Positions 1-13,334 are shown, counted from the first letter of the stretch. The stretch: DNA of 64,000 nt from an uncultured Massilia sp. (GCF_913773735.1 NZ_CAJYEB010000035.1:62001-126000), one strand, 5' to 3'. Numbers and translations are program-made. The notes: generated by a model not told the origin, from the sequence alone.

Positions 1-592
1 TGCCGATCAGGATGGCGCCGCGCACGCGCAGGCGGTCGAGCGTGACGGTCAGGAGGAAGCCCGCGGCCGCCATGATCGCGCCCGGCTGGTGCAGGTCGCC
101 GGTCTTGACCAGCGTGGGCGGGTTGGCGACGACGATGCCGGCGTTCTTCAGCGCGATCAGCGCGAGGAACATGCCCAGGCCCACGGTGATGGCCACGCGC
201 AGCGAATGCGGGATGCCGTCGACGATCATCGCGCGCAGCCCGCATGCGGAGGCCAGGATGAACAGGCAGCCGGACAGGAACACGGCGCCCAGCGCCGCCT
301 GCCAGGGCACGCCCATGCCGAGCACGACCGCGTAGGCGAAGTAGGCGTTCAGGCCCATGCCCGGCGCCATCGCGATCGGGTAGTTGGCGTACAGGCCCAT
401 CACCGCGCTGCCGAGCGCTGCCACCAGGCAGGTCGCCACGAACACGGCGTCCTTGGGCATGCCGGCGTCGCCGAGGATCGAGGGATTGACGAAGATGATG
501 TAGGCCATCGTCAGGAAAGTGGTCAGGCCGGCCAGCACTTCGGTGCGCACGTCGCTGCCGCTTTCCCGCAGCTTGAAGAGTCGTTCGAGCAT
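1..592 (-). CDS. NCS2/AzgA-family purine permease (3' end beyond window)
   Basis: Inner-membrane transporter of the nucleobase:cation symporter-2 family, AzgA branch (adenine, guanine or hypoxanthine uptake). The 197 visible codons are the N-terminal half. They start MLERLFKLRESGSDVRTEV, then run through hydrophobic segments with TTFLTMAYIIFVNP and the conserved NYPIAMAPGMGLNAYFAY stretch, where NCS2 proteins bind substrate. Full-length relatives have about 430 residues, so roughly half lies off the left edge. The ATG follows a short upstream region and the gene is divergent from the sugar kinase. Family assignment is firm; the exact purine cannot be told from this part. Confidence 0.9.
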   Translation of the reverse strand, partial: MLERLFKLRESGSDVRTEVLAGLTTFLTMAYIIFVNPSILGDAGMPKDAVFVATCLVAALGSAVMGLYANYPIAMAPGMGLNAYFAYAVVLGMGVPWQAALGAVFLSGCLFILASACGLRAMIVDGIPHSLRVAITVGLGMFLALIALKNAGIVVANPPTLVKTGDLHQPGAIMAAAGFLLTVTLDRLRVRGAILIG

Positions 593-727
593 GGGATTCG
601 CTTGCGTGGGGAGAATGGCCGAAGCATACCATCCGCGACCCGCCACGGACGAGCGCCGCCGGGGCATAATGCATGGTTTCGGGACGCTGCGGCCGACCGC
701 GGCAGACGACGAGATACGGGAACACAC

Positions 728-1699
728 ATGGCGGAACGACACAGCGCGGCAGGACCCCTCATCCATGCGGTCGGCGAATGCATGATCGAGCTGCAGCGCG
801 CCGGCGCCGGCACGCTGGACTACCGCTTCGGCGGCGACACCCTGAACGCCGCAGTCTACATGGCGCGCCTGCTCGACCCGGCGGTGGCGCGCGTGGCCTA
901 CGTCACCGGCCTGGGCGCCGACGGCATGTCCGACGAGATGCTGGCATCCTGGGAGGCGGAGGGCATCGTCACCGACTGCGTGCTGCGGCTGCCCGAGCGC
1001 CTGCCGGGCATGTACCTGATCGAGCTCGACGACGCCGGCGAACGGCGCTTCCACTACTGGCGCCGCGACGCCGCCGCGCGCCACTGGCCGGGCGCGCACG
1101 GGGCCGCGGGCGTGCTGGCGCGGCTGGAGACGGCGCACACCGTTTACCTGTCCGGCATCAGCCTGGCCATCCTGGCGCCGGCCGACCGCGCCCGGCTGCT
1201 GGAGACGCTGGCGCGCTGCCGCGCCAACGGCGGCCTGGTGGTCTTCGACAACAACTACCGCCCGCGCCTGTGGGAAGACGCCGCCACGGCCCGCGCCGCC
1301 TACGCGGCGGCGCTGCGCTGCGCCGGCATCGCGCTGCTGACGCTGGACGACGAGGCCGCCCTGTACGGCGACGCCGCGGACGATGCCGCCGCCGCGCTCG
1401 CGCGCACCCGCGCGCTGGGCGTGCCGGAGATCGTCGTCAAGCGCGGCGCCGCGCCCTGCCTGGTGTGGCACGACGGCGTGCTGCACGCCGTGCCGGCCGC
1501 GCCGGTCGCGCGCGTCGTCGACACGACCGCGGCCGGCGATTCGTTCGGCGCGGCCTACACGGCGGCGCGCCTGTCCGGGGCGGCGCCGGAAGCGGCCGCG
1601 CGCGCCGGGCACCGGCTGGCCGCGGCCGTCATCCAGGAAAAGGGCGCCATCATCGCGCGCGAGCGCATGCCGCCCCCGCTGGCTGCGGCGGGTAATTAG
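728..1699 (+). CDS. kdgK: PfkB-family sugar kinase, probably 2-keto-3-deoxygluconate kinase
   Basis: Cytoplasmic ribokinase-family carbohydrate kinase of 323 residues, the usual length for KDG kinase, which phosphorylates 2-dehydro-3-deoxygluconate for the Entner-Doudoroff route. Visible motifs: an N-terminal GECMIELQ strand, FGGDTLNAAVYMARL (sugar-binding GG region of PfkB signature 1), FDNNYRPRLW typical of KdgK, and the C-terminal DTTAAGDSFGAAY signature with the catalytic Asp and anion hole. I chose the ATG at 728 because homology begins about ten residues later and the longer open frame upstream is antisense to the permease. A CATAAT hexamer at 665-670 could be its -10. Substrate is inferred from KdgK-like spacing; fructokinase-like activity is the alternative. 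Confidence 0.85.
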   Translation: MAERHSAAGPLIHAVGECMIELQRAGAGTLDYRFGGDTLNAAVYMARLLDPAVARVAYVTGLGADGMSDEMLASWEAEGIVTDCVLRLPERLPGMYLIELDDAGERRFHYWRRDAAARHWPGAHGAAGVLARLETAHTVYLSGISLAILAPADRARLLETLARCRANGGLVVFDNNYRPRLWEDAATARAAYAAALRCAGIALLTLDDEAALYGDAADDAAAALARTRALGVPEIVVKRGAAPCLVWHDGVLHAVPAAPVARVVDTTAAGDSFGAAYTAARLSGAAPEAAARAGHRLAAAVIQEKGAIIARERMPPPLAAAGN

Positions 1700-1756
1700 G
1701 GCGAAGGGCGCCCGATTTGCTACCATGGCGCCTTGACCACTCTTTCCGATCCAGCC

Positions 1757-2965
1757 ATGCCGAAAAACAAGCGCCCCGTCCCCCGCAAGCCTGCGAAACA
1801 GGCGGAGGAGCCGGACCACGATGCGCTCGCCCAGAACCTGGTCGACCTCGCCCTCGAGATCGCCGAGCGCGAAGACCTGGACCCGACCACCCTGGCCGCG
1901 CGCGAACAGGACCTGACGACGCTGGTGCGCCGCCTGCTGCGCCGCGGGCACGACGAGGTGCTGCACGGCGCCGTCGAGCTGGGCCTGTACACCGGACCGG
2001 AGTGCGGCCAGTACCTGCGCGAGCGGGTCGAGGAGGAGGCCGCGACCCTCCTGGTGCGCGGCGACGGCGAGGCCGAGTTCGAGATCGACGCCTTCATGAT
2101 CCCGCTGTTCGTGCACAGCACGGGCGGCCTGCGGCCGGACGAGGTGTTCGCCGACGACGACGCCTACGCGGCGCTGGTCGACAGCTTCCGGGCCGGCGGC
2201 CTGGCCAGCGCCGACACGCGCATCGTGCTGGTGCGCCACCTGTACGACCTAGACAGCGTCGACCGCGTGCGCTACAGCGAGCTGCAGGACATGCTGCGCG
2301 AGGCGGCGCACGTGCTGCGTTCGCGCAAGCTGGCCGGCGCCCCGGCCATCGAAGCCAGCATGCGCCCCTGGCGCGACGCCGGCTACGCGCCCGACGAGGA
2401 CGCGATGCAGCTGCGCTTCCTGCTCGGCTTCGCCCTCAAGCGCGCCGACGACCCGTTCTACCGGGTGCCCGCGGACGAGCAGGAAGCCGAGGCCTACTTC
2501 GAGGCGCGCCTGGCGCGCTACCGCGTCTGGGCCGGCACCAACGCGGCGCTGCTGCAGCGCTGCCTGGCGCGCGACCCGGCCACGCTGGACCTGAACTTCC
2601 TGTACCAGGACCTGTTCTACGGCGCCAAACGCCAGGGCCTGGCCGAGCTGGCGATGCTGGCCACGCTGGCCGACGTCAACCTGCGCCTGGACGAGCAGGA
2701 GCGCACGCCGGAGCGCATCAAGGCGGTCGTCGCCCCGGTCGAGATCGGCGACGCGGCCTGGTTGCGCATCAACCTCTATCCACTCGATGGCGGCGCGCCG
2801 CTGGCCACCGTCGACAAGCCGCTGGAGATCGGCGACGACATCGAGGGCGAGCTGGAGGACCTGTGCGACGCGCTCGGCACGCTGGGACTGGACGGCGTGC
2901 TGCTGGCGCGCGGTTTCGACGACGCCGGCGAGCCGGTCGGCGCCGAACCCTACCTTAGCACCTGA
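1757..2965 (+). CDS. DUF2863-like protein of unknown function
   Basis: Predicted soluble protein of 402 residues, acidic (many D/E/A), with a basic N-terminus (MPKNKRPVPRKPAK). It has no membrane segments or signal peptide and no catalytic motif I recognise. Length and style match DUF2863 proteins I remember from Burkholderiales; this is memory-based. I prefer the ATG at 1757 over the in-frame one at 1733 because the Lys/Pro-rich start looks native. The gene stands alone, 57 bases after the kinase, and is followed by a GC-rich hairpin. No function can be stated. Confidence 0.75.
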   Translation: MPKNKRPVPRKPAKQAEEPDHDALAQNLVDLALEIAEREDLDPTTLAAREQDLTTLVRRLLRRGHDEVLHGAVELGLYTGPECGQYLRERVEEEAATLLVRGDGEAEFEIDAFMIPLFVHSTGGLRPDEVFADDDAYAALVDSFRAGGLASADTRIVLVRHLYDLDSVDRVRYSELQDMLREAAHVLRSRKLAGAPAIEASMRPWRDAGYAPDEDAMQLRFLLGFALKRADDPFYRVPADEQEAEAYFEARLARYRVWAGTNAALLQRCLARDPATLDLNFLYQDLFYGAKRQGLAELAMLATLADVNLRLDEQERTPERIKAVVAPVEIGDAAWLRINLYPLDGGAPLATVDKPLEIGDDIEGELEDLCDALGTLGLDGVLLARGFDDAGEPVGAEPYLST

Positions 2966-3303
2966 GTTCGCGTCGATGCGGGCCGCACCGGCCCGCGCAC
3001 GCTTGCGCACGCAAGAACGCATGATGAGTTTTCGTAGTGTTTATGCTTGTGTGAACGTAGGACGCAACTGACAAGATCACCGTTTTTGCCGAATTTCCCC
3101 GGTCATACGGGCAGATGACGTCCGTCTTTCCGTTTCTCGATAACAAAACCATAACGAGCGCAGGTAAATCTTACGAATTTTGCATGTTACGATTATCAGG
3201 CCCGGCCGCTGCGCCGCCCTGATGCCAAGCAGGGAGGCGGGTCGATCGGCGGGGCACGAATTCAGATCAACTAGAACGCCACGAAGGCGAAAGGAACTTG
3301 AAC
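2966..3303. other. 338-base intergenic region before glycosyltransferase
   Basis: No gene is supported here. The left end has a GC-rich hairpin (arms 2978-2984 and 2990-2996, GCGGGCC/GGCCCGC, 5-base loop) without a T-run, possibly a weak terminator for the preceding gene. From about 3010 to 3200 base composition becomes AT-richer than the surroundings, which fits a promoter region for the glycosyltransferase. The start at 3304 is preceded by AAGGAAC at about 3290-3296, a good ribosome-binding site. Confidence 0.5.
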
Positions 3304-4548
3304 ATGCCAACCCTGATCGTGTTTTGCCACCTGCGCTGGGACTTCGTTTTCCAGCGTCCCCAGCACCTGATGACGCGCCTGGCGGAACACTACCGGATCG
3401 TTCTGGTCGAAGAGCCGATCTACCACGAAGGGCAGGCACACCTGAAGCAACGCGAGGTCGCGCCGAACATCACCGTGTGCCAGCCGCACACCGCGATCCA
3501 TGCCCCGGGCTTCCACGACGACCAGCTGCCGACCCTGCAGACGCTGCTGGCCGACCTGGTGCCGGCGGGCGAGAAGCCAGTCGTCTGGTTCTACACCCCG
3601 ATGGCGCTGCCGCTGCTGCAGGCATTCGAACCGTCGCTGGTCATTTACGACTGCATGGACGAACTGGCCGCCTTCAAGAACGCGCCGAAACAGCTGCTGC
3701 AGCGCGAGAGCGCGCTGCTGAACATCGCCGACCTGTGCTTCACCGGCGGCCCGAGCCTGTACGAGTCCAAGCGCGAGCGCCACGCGAACGCCCACTGCTT
3801 CTCCAGCAGCGTCGACGCCAGGCACTTCCAGCAGGCCCAGGACCGCGGCAACAGCCATCCGGACCAGGCCCACGTGGCCCGTCCGCGCCTGGGCTTCTAC
3901 GGCGTGATCGACGAGCGCTTCGACACGGAGCTGATCCGCCAGGTCGCCGCCGCCCGTCCGGAATGGCAGATCGTGCTGGTCGGCCCGGTCGTCAAGATCG
4001 ATCCGAAGGACCTGCCGCAGGCCGCCAACATCCACTACATGGGCCAGCGCACCTACGACGAGCTGCCGCAGTTCCTGGCCGGCTGGGACGTCTGCCTGCT
4101 GCCGTTCGCGCTGAACGAGTCGACGAAGTTCATTTCGCCGACCAAGGTGCTGGAATACATGGCGGCCGAACTGCCGTCGGTGAGCACCCCGATCACCGAC
4201 GTCAAGGTGCCGTACGGCGACGTGGTCGCCATCGCCGACACGCCGGAGAAGTTCATCGCCGCCTGCGAACGCATGCTGGCCATGAACGACGAACAAACGG
4301 CCGCGCTGAAGGACCGCATGCGCCAGATCGTGGCCAACACCTCGTGGGACAAGACGGCGCAGAAGATGCACCACCTGATCCAGACCACCGCCCCGGGCAA
4401 CCGTGCCGAGCACCTGCTGCACCCGTCGCAGGACAGCACCGACCTGGCCGGCGTCGATGCCGACAACGTCGATGCGCTGCCGATCGCCGCCGTCGCGGCC
4501 GCCCGCGGCGCGGGCACGGACGGCATGGCGCAGCAAGCGGCCGGCTGA
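3304..4548 (+). CDS. Glycosyltransferase, GT-B fold (family 1/4-like)
   Basis: Cytoplasmic glycosyltransferase of 414 residues, probably acting in cell-surface glycan synthesis. The N-terminus LIVFCHLRWDFVFQRPQHL is typical of a group of GT-B enzymes, where FQRPQ follows the first beta strand. The C-terminal half carries LGFYGVIDERFD, the VGPV strand, YMGQRTYDELPQFLAGWDVCLLPF and SPTKVLEYMAAELPSVSTP, which form the nucleotide-sugar site with its E residue. The start at 3304 has a GAAAGGAAC SD. UDP-galactopyranose mutase lies 2 kb downstream on the other strand, so a galactofuranose-containing polymer is a reasonable but unproven context. The last 40 residues are Ala/Asp-rich and poorly conserved in character. 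Confidence 0.85.
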   Translation: MPTLIVFCHLRWDFVFQRPQHLMTRLAEHYRIVLVEEPIYHEGQAHLKQREVAPNITVCQPHTAIHAPGFHDDQLPTLQTLLADLVPAGEKPVVWFYTPMALPLLQAFEPSLVIYDCMDELAAFKNAPKQLLQRESALLNIADLCFTGGPSLYESKRERHANAHCFSSSVDARHFQQAQDRGNSHPDQAHVARPRLGFYGVIDERFDTELIRQVAAARPEWQIVLVGPVVKIDPKDLPQAANIHYMGQRTYDELPQFLAGWDVCLLPFALNESTKFISPTKVLEYMAAELPSVSTPITDVKVPYGDVVAIADTPEKFIAACERMLAMNDEQTAALKDRMRQIVANTSWDKTAQKMHHLIQTTAPGNRAEHLLHPSQDSTDLAGVDADNVDALPIAAVAAARGAGTDGMAQQAAG

Positions 4549-4578
4549 TCGATCCGGATCGTCCGGCCAGCGGCCGGA

Positions 4579-4612
4579 GCACGGCGCCCCCGCGCAGGCG
4601 GGGGCGCCGTGC
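4579..4612. terminator. Strong hairpin between convergent genes
   Basis: Perfect 15-bp inverted repeat (GCACGGCGCCCCCGC, 4-base loop GCAG, then its complement), placed 31 bases after the glycosyltransferase stop and 22 bases beyond the stop of the convergent DMT transporter. There is no T-run on either side, so it may be a bidirectional Rho-assisted terminator or a transcript-stabilising stem. Confidence 0.6.
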
Positions 4613-4634
4613 GCACGTTCCGGGTCCGCCCGCG

Positions 4635-5582
4635 TCATGCGGCCGCCGCCAGGCCCTGCGCCGTACCGCGGTGCGCCAGCGCCGACGCCAGCAAGCCCAT
4701 TCCCAGTAACAGCATGGCCAGGATCTCGTGTCCCGCCGGCCAGCGCCCCTCCCACAAGAAACCGTACAGCAGCGCGAACAGCGTCTCGAACAGCACCAGC
4801 TGGCCGACCAGCGTCAGCGGCAGCAGGCGGCTGGCGCGGTTCCACAGCGCGTTGCCGGCCACCGAGCAGAGCAGCGCCATCGTCGATACCGCCGCCACGA
4901 AGCGCAGCCAGTCGCCGCCCGCATGGCGCGCCGGGGCGAAGGCGAACGCCGGCACGGCCAGCAGCAGGGCCAGCGCACCGGTCGCCACGCCGGTCAGCAA
5001 GCTCCATTCATGGGCCGACACATGGTGCAGGCGCGCCAGCCAGCGGCTGTTGCGCACCGCGTAGACGGTCCACGAGGCCAGCGCGCCGAGCGCGCACAGG
5101 AGGCCCAGCAGCGCATCCGACGGCGCGCCGGCGCGCAGGCCGTCCAGCGCCGGCCAGCCGATGCAGGCGATCCCGCCCACGCCGCACAGCAGCGATGGCC
5201 ACAGGCGCCGCAACGGCACCGCGCCATGGTCGCGCGTGCCGGCGACGGTGATCGTCACCGGCAGCAGGCCGATCACCAGCGACGCCATCGCCACGCCGCC
5301 CAGTTGCACGGCGCCGGCCAGGCACAGGTAATACAGGATGTTGCCGGTCAGGCCGAGCCACGCCAGCGCGCGCCACTCGGCCCGTCCCAGCCTGGGCGCG
5401 AGGCGGCGCCAGGAGGGGGCCAGCAGCACCGCGGCGATCGCGCCATAGGCCAGGTAGCGGCCGGCCGTCAGCTGGGCCGGCGCGAAGCCGTCCGCCAAGG
5501 CGGGCATCAGGAACACCAGTCCCCACATCGCGCCGGCCAGCACACCGGTGGCCAGGCCCCACGAGCTTGTCTTCGATATCAT
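4635..5582 (-). CDS. EamA/DMT-family transporter
   Basis: Inner-membrane protein of 315 residues with about ten hydrophobic segments in two related halves, the layout of the drug/metabolite transporter (EamA) family. The first helix GVLAGAMWGLVFLMPAL and the GNILYYLCLAGAVQLGGVAMASLVIGLLPV segment of the first half are characteristic. The substrate cannot be read from sequence. The AraC regulator just upstream on the same strand (stop 115 bases from this start) makes it the likely regulatory target, a pairing seen often for small-molecule exporters. The start ATG is at the end of a hydrophilic MISKTSSW leader. Confidence 0.85.
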   Translation of the reverse strand: MISKTSSWGLATGVLAGAMWGLVFLMPALADGFAPAQLTAGRYLAYGAIAAVLLAPSWRRLAPRLGRAEWRALAWLGLTGNILYYLCLAGAVQLGGVAMASLVIGLLPVTITVAGTRDHGAVPLRRLWPSLLCGVGGIACIGWPALDGLRAGAPSDALLGLLCALGALASWTVYAVRNSRWLARLHHVSAHEWSLLTGVATGALALLLAVPAFAFAPARHAGGDWLRFVAAVSTMALLCSVAGNALWNRASRLLPLTLVGQLVLFETLFALLYGFLWEGRWPAGHEILAMLLLGMGLLASALAHRGTAQGLAAAA

Positions 5583-5696
5583 GCGCTTCTCCCGAAAACC
5601 CGAGTATGGGAGACACGCGCGCGCCGGTCTTGTCCCTGGCTCGCGGATTCTTGGCCAAAACGCTCGCCGGCCGCGGGGCGGGCGCCGCGCCTTCGC

Positions 5697-6446
5697 TCAG
5701 GCGCGCGCCGCCCGCCCGTGCCGGCGCCGGTAGTCGGCCGGCGTGACGTCCAGCGTGCGGCGCATGGCCCGGGTCAGGGCGCTCTGGTCGGAAAAGCCGG
5801 CCCACTGGGCCAGCACGGCGACCGGCTCGTTGCCGGCCACGAGGCGGTCGCACACGCGTTCCAGGCGCAGCCGCAGCAGCCAGTCGTGCGGGGTGGTGTC
5901 GAGTTCGCTGCGGAACAGCGCGTGCAGGCGGCTCGGGCTCAGGCCGGCGCGGCGCGCCATCGACGCGGTATCCCAGGGGCCGCCGGGATCGGCCTCGACG
6001 CTGGCCAGCAGCGCCGCCAGGCGCGACGGCGCGCGGACGGCATCGAGGACGAGGGTATCGAGCAGCAGCGGCGTCCAGCCGGCCAGCAGCCTGGGCGTCG
6101 CGGCCTGGCGGCCGGCCAGCATGCCCATGCATTCGACCAGCTTGCGCGCCTCCGGCCCGAGCCGCAGGAAGGCCCGCTGGTGCAGGCGCGCAGCGACGTC
6201 GGGGTCGACGGCGGCCAGGTCGAGGTCGACGATGAGGTGGCGGTTGTGCGCGTGCGCGCATTGCGCGTGCCAGGCGCGCGGCGCGACGAAGGCGGCCTGC
6301 AGCGGATCGAGGCGCGCCTCGCGGCCTTCGATCTCGAGCGTCACGCTGCCGGCCAGCGGCAGCACCAGCTGGGCGAAGTCGTGGCGGTCCGATTCGCGGA
6401 CCTGGCCATAGCTGCGGACGTGCAGGGCGAGCGGTAGGGAGTGCAT
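5697..6446 (-). CDS. AraC-family transcriptional regulator
   Basis: DNA-binding regulator of 249 residues. The N-terminal cupin-like sensor half (VTLEIEGREARLDPLQAAFV, then a His-rich AWHAQCAHAHNRH stretch) is followed by the AraC HTH pair at about residues 150-245: SMARRAGLSPSRLHALFRSE, then LAQWAGFSDQSALTRAMRR and DVTPADYRRRH, the diagnostic second-helix motif. I took the ATG at 6446 (MHSLPLAL) because the open frame upstream is low-complexity and enters the region downstream of glf. It probably controls the adjacent DMT transporter. The inducer is unknown. Confidence 0.88.
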   Translation of the reverse strand: MHSLPLALHVRSYGQVRESDRHDFAQLVLPLAGSVTLEIEGREARLDPLQAAFVAPRAWHAQCAHAHNRHLIVDLDLAAVDPDVAARLHQRAFLRLGPEARKLVECMGMLAGRQAATPRLLAGWTPLLLDTLVLDAVRAPSRLAALLASVEADPGGPWDTASMARRAGLSPSRLHALFRSELDTTPHDWLLRLRLERVCDRLVAGNEPVAVLAQWAGFSDQSALTRAMRRTLDVTPADYRRRHGRAARA

Positions 6447-6583
6447 GCGCGGCGGTGTGCGGGACGGACGGAAAGTGTAGCACCTATACCTGCGCCCCGT
6501 CCCGCCGGGCGGGTGGCCGGTCCCCGCGCCGGGAATGGTGGCCCGCAGACATGCCCGCGGGCCGGAGGAGGCAGGGGGAACGA

Positions 6584-8064
<1,481 letters not shown>

Positions 8065-8412
8065 TCAGCGCTTGTCGTCGTTCTTGTGGCTCTGGCGGCC
8101 GGCCGCGGCGTGCTGCTCCGGCGTGCCGCCCTGCGTGCCTTTGCCCTGCTGGCTGTTGCCCAGGTCCTGGCTCTGGTTGTTGCCCAGGTTCTGGCTCTGG
8201 TTGTTGCCGCTGTTCTGGCTCTGCGCATTGCCGCCGCCATGCGACGCGCGGCCGCCTTCCGCGGCGATCTCGCGCTGCTTCTGCGGGTCCATCGAGGCGA
8301 AGCCCTGGCCGCCCTTGTTGCCGCCCTGGCCGCTCTGGCTGTTCTGGCCCTGGTTGTTCAGGTTGTCGACGTTGTTGCCCTTGTTGCCACCCTGCTGGTT
8401 GTTCGATGCCAT
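8065..8412 (-). CDS. KGG-motif stress protein
   Basis: Small hydrophilic Gln/Asn/Gly-rich protein of 115 residues. The central segment GFASMDPQKQREIAAEGGRA matches the KGG / stress-induced bacterial acidophilic repeat (GsiB/ConK type), where a conserved GF.M....R.IA..GG core recurs. It is flanked by short NNQSQN(L/D)LG repeats mirrored in the DNA as CAGGTTCTGGCTCTGGTTGTTGCC-like repeats. Such proteins are intrinsically disordered and accumulate under desiccation, heat or starvation. A good SD (AAGGAGAT) precedes the ATG. The gene is monocistronic with its own terminator. Confidence 0.85.
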   Translation of the reverse strand: MASNNQQGGNKGNNVDNLNNQGQNSQSGQGGNKGGQGFASMDPQKQREIAAEGGRASHGGGNAQSQNSGNNQSQNLGNNQSQDLGNSQQGKGTQGGTPEQHAAAGRQSHKNDDKR

Positions 8413-8566
8413 GATCGTATCTCCTTGCTAATGGATTGACAGGCCCCCGCCGGGCCGGCTCCGCATGACGCCGGTGCGGCAGGAAGTGGGACCATGGTAA
8501 AGGCCGCCCGATGCGTCGTGCATAGGACGCACCATGGTGGTGCCGTAGGAGGATTCTTGCGACCTC

Positions 8567-9694
8567 TCAGTGCACGGCGGTGCCCGACGGCGGTGCACCG
8601 TCGCGCCGCGCGTGGGCAAAGCTGGCCAGCGCCGGATCGTCCAGGCGCACGATCGACATCGGATGGGCGAACGCGATCTGCTCCTGCTGGAAGCGGCGGT
8701 AGATTTCCAGGAAGATGGCCTGCTGGGCGTCCATGTGCAGCCGGTAGTCGGGGCTGCGGAAGTGATACACCACCTCGAAATTCAGCGACCATTCGCCCCA
8801 CTGGAACAGGTGCGCGCGCTCGAAGTCGACGTCCGGCTTGGTCGTGATCACCTCGCGGATGATCTGCGGGATCCGGCACAGCAATTCCTCGCTCGTGCCG
8901 TAGGCGATGCGCAGCACGAAGGCGACGCGGCGCGTCTGCATGCGCTTGTGGTTGTGGATCCGGCTCTTGAGCAGCTCGCCGTTGGAAAACACCACCTGCT
9001 CCCCGCCCAGGCCGCGCAGCCGCGTGGTCTTCAGGCCGATGTGCTCGACCGAGCCCAGCACGTCGCCGACGATGATGAAGTCGCCGACCTCGAACGGCTT
9101 GTCGAGCATGATCGAGAGCGAGGCGAACAGGTCGCCCAGGATGTTCTGCGTGGCCAGCGCGACGGCAACGCCGCCGATGCCCAGGCTGGCCACCAGCGTG
9201 GTGATGTTGATCCCGAAGTTATCCAGGATCATCAGCGTGACGATCGCCCACAATACCAGGCGCGAGATGAAACACAGCACGCTGCTCGACGCGCGCCGCT
9301 CGCCGTCCGTGGTGTGGCCGAAGCGGTACTGGTCGCGCCAGGCGCGCAGGCCGGTGTCGGCCCAGATCGCGGCCTGCAGAAGCAGGGCGGCGACGCCGAT
9401 GCGCATCACCACGCGTTCCTGGCGCGCCGTCAGGTCGAGGAAGGTGCTGCCGAGGTAGCAGGCGAAGGCCAGGATGAAGACCAGGTAGGTGCGCGACAGC
9501 ATCGCGCCGGCGAAGTCGTCCAGCAGCACCGACGTGGGCGAGGCGCGCGCGGCCAGGCGGCGCAGCACGAGGCCGCGCAGGAACAGGATCGCCAGCGTGG
9601 CGGCCACGCCGACGCCGATGGCGACGGCCCAGTCGTCGAGGGAATTCCTGAGCAAGGTGAAGTGACGGGCTTCGGACAGGTACGGCAACCGCAT
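8567..9694 (-). CDS. MscS-family mechanosensitive channel
   Basis: Inner-membrane channel of 375 residues. Several hydrophobic helices fill the first 190 residues. The MscS core follows: NFGINITTLVASLGIGGVAV (pore-lining TM3), ATQNILGDLFASL, and the beta-domain DKPFEVGDFIIVGDVLGSVE, KTTRLRGLGGEQVVFSNG. These proteins release solutes on hypo-osmotic shock. I chose the ATG at 9694 over 9787 because GGAG sits seven bases upstream and homology does not extend further. The hybrid kinase gene lies upstream on the same strand, 135 bases away. The extra N-terminal helices place it with the larger YbiO/YnaI-like members. Confidence 0.92.
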   Translation of the reverse strand: MRLPYLSEARHFTLLRNSLDDWAVAIGVGVAATLAILFLRGLVLRRLAARASPTSVLLDDFAGAMLSRTYLVFILAFACYLGSTFLDLTARQERVVMRIGVAALLLQAAIWADTGLRAWRDQYRFGHTTDGERRASSSVLCFISRLVLWAIVTLMILDNFGINITTLVASLGIGGVAVALATQNILGDLFASLSIMLDKPFEVGDFIIVGDVLGSVEHIGLKTTRLRGLGGEQVVFSNGELLKSRIHNHKRMQTRRVAFVLRIAYGTSEELLCRIPQIIREVITTKPDVDFERAHLFQWGEWSLNFEVVYHFRSPDYRLHMDAQQAIFLEIYRRFQQEQIAFAHPMSIVRLDDPALASFAHARRDGAPPSGTAVH

Positions 9695-9829
9695 CGGCAG
9701 ACTCCAGGCATGGAACGATCCGGCTAGTTTGGCCGTGGCTGGCTGACCAGTGCGCACAGTTGACTTGCGGAATGATGCATCATGCATGGCCGGCCGGCGG
9801 GAGACGGGCCCGGCGCCGGGCCGCCGGCG

Positions 9830-12217
<2,388 letters not shown>

Positions 12218-12434
12218 GGATGGCGCCGCGCGCGGCGGTTCGGTGTCGGGTCGTAGGGGCGTGGAAAGGCCGCGCCGGCGGCCGAGGGCATTGTGCGCAT
12301 GCGTCGTTGTCGTTATCGCTACGGGTCCGAATGTAGGTGCAGCGGGCGTGAAAGTCAATCGCGCACGCCTGCTGGGCGCCGGTACCGGCGGATTGGCGCT
12401 AGGATGCAGCGGCATGCAGACAGGAGGAGACGAC

Positions 12435-13277
12435 ATGGAGGACGACAAGCAAGGCGCACCGGAAGGGGTCATCGACGTGGCGGCCGTGATGGGCGCGCTG
12501 TACGGCGACGGCATCGTCGCCTGCCGCGGCGCGTTCGTGCCGGAATGGGTGGCGCGCCTGAAGGAAGACATCGAGATGCTGTTCCGCGAGGCGCGCGCCC
12601 GTCCGGGCGGGGCGCTCGAGCGCGGCCCGCAGCGCTACTACGTGGAGGTGCATCCGGAACGCCTGCGCGGCTTCGCCGAGCTGGCCAGCCACCCGTGGGT
12701 GGTGGCGGTGTGCCGCGCGGTGCTGGGTCCGGACTACAAGATCGTCGAGGCGGGCTTCGACATCCCGTTCCCGGGCGCGATGCACCAGCCCTGGCACCGC
12801 GACTTCGCGGCGCCGCCCGAGACGCTGGTGGGCCGGCGCCTGAACTCGCTGGCCTTCAACATCACGACCGTCGACGTGACGGAAGAGATCGGCCCCTTCG
12901 AGATCGCGCCGGGCACGCAGTGGGACGACCTGGGCGACGGCGACCCGATGTTCCCGCCCCGGGCGCTGTACCCGCGCTACGAGGCGCGCGCCCAGCGCAA
13001 GCTGCCGCAGGTCGGCGACATCTCGGCGCGCTCGGCCCTGGCGATCCACCGCGGCACCGCGAACCGCAGCACGCAATCGCGGCCCGTGTTCGTGCTGGGC
13101 GTGGATGCGCCGGACGCGCGCAACGCGGAAAAGCACGACCTGCAGGTCACGCAGGCGTACTGGGACGGCCTGCCGGACGTGGTGCGCGCGCACCTGCGCT
13201 GCCGGATCGTGCCGGCGCTCGAGACGATCGAGCAGGCGCACACGATCGAGGGGTTGAGGATGGGGCTGGACGGGTGA
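12435..13277 (+). CDS. Phytanoyl-CoA dioxygenase (PhyH) family protein
   Basis: Putative Fe(II)/2-oxoglutarate-dependent oxygenase of 280 residues. The double-stranded beta-helix ligands are visible: H121-x-D123 in QPWHRDF, and the distal H205 in LAIHRGTANRS with an Arg six residues later that may hold 2-oxoglutarate. GPFEIAPGTQWDD is the usual segment following the metal loop. The ATG has an excellent SD (AGGAGGAGA). It stands alone, divergent from the kinase gene. The substrate is unknown; PhyH relatives hydroxylate lipids, amino acids or secondary metabolites. Confidence 0.85.
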   Translation: MEDDKQGAPEGVIDVAAVMGALYGDGIVACRGAFVPEWVARLKEDIEMLFREARARPGGALERGPQRYYVEVHPERLRGFAELASHPWVVAVCRAVLGPDYKIVEAGFDIPFPGAMHQPWHRDFAAPPETLVGRRLNSLAFNITTVDVTEEIGPFEIAPGTQWDDLGDGDPMFPPRALYPRYEARAQRKLPQVGDISARSALAIHRGTANRSTQSRPVFVLGVDAPDARNAEKHDLQVTQAYWDGLPDVVRAHLRCRIVPALETIEQAHTIEGLRMGLDG

Positions 13278-13334
13278 GGCCAGCGGCCGCGGCGCGCCGC
13301 CAGCGGCGGGCGCGCGGCCCGGGCGGCGGCAGGA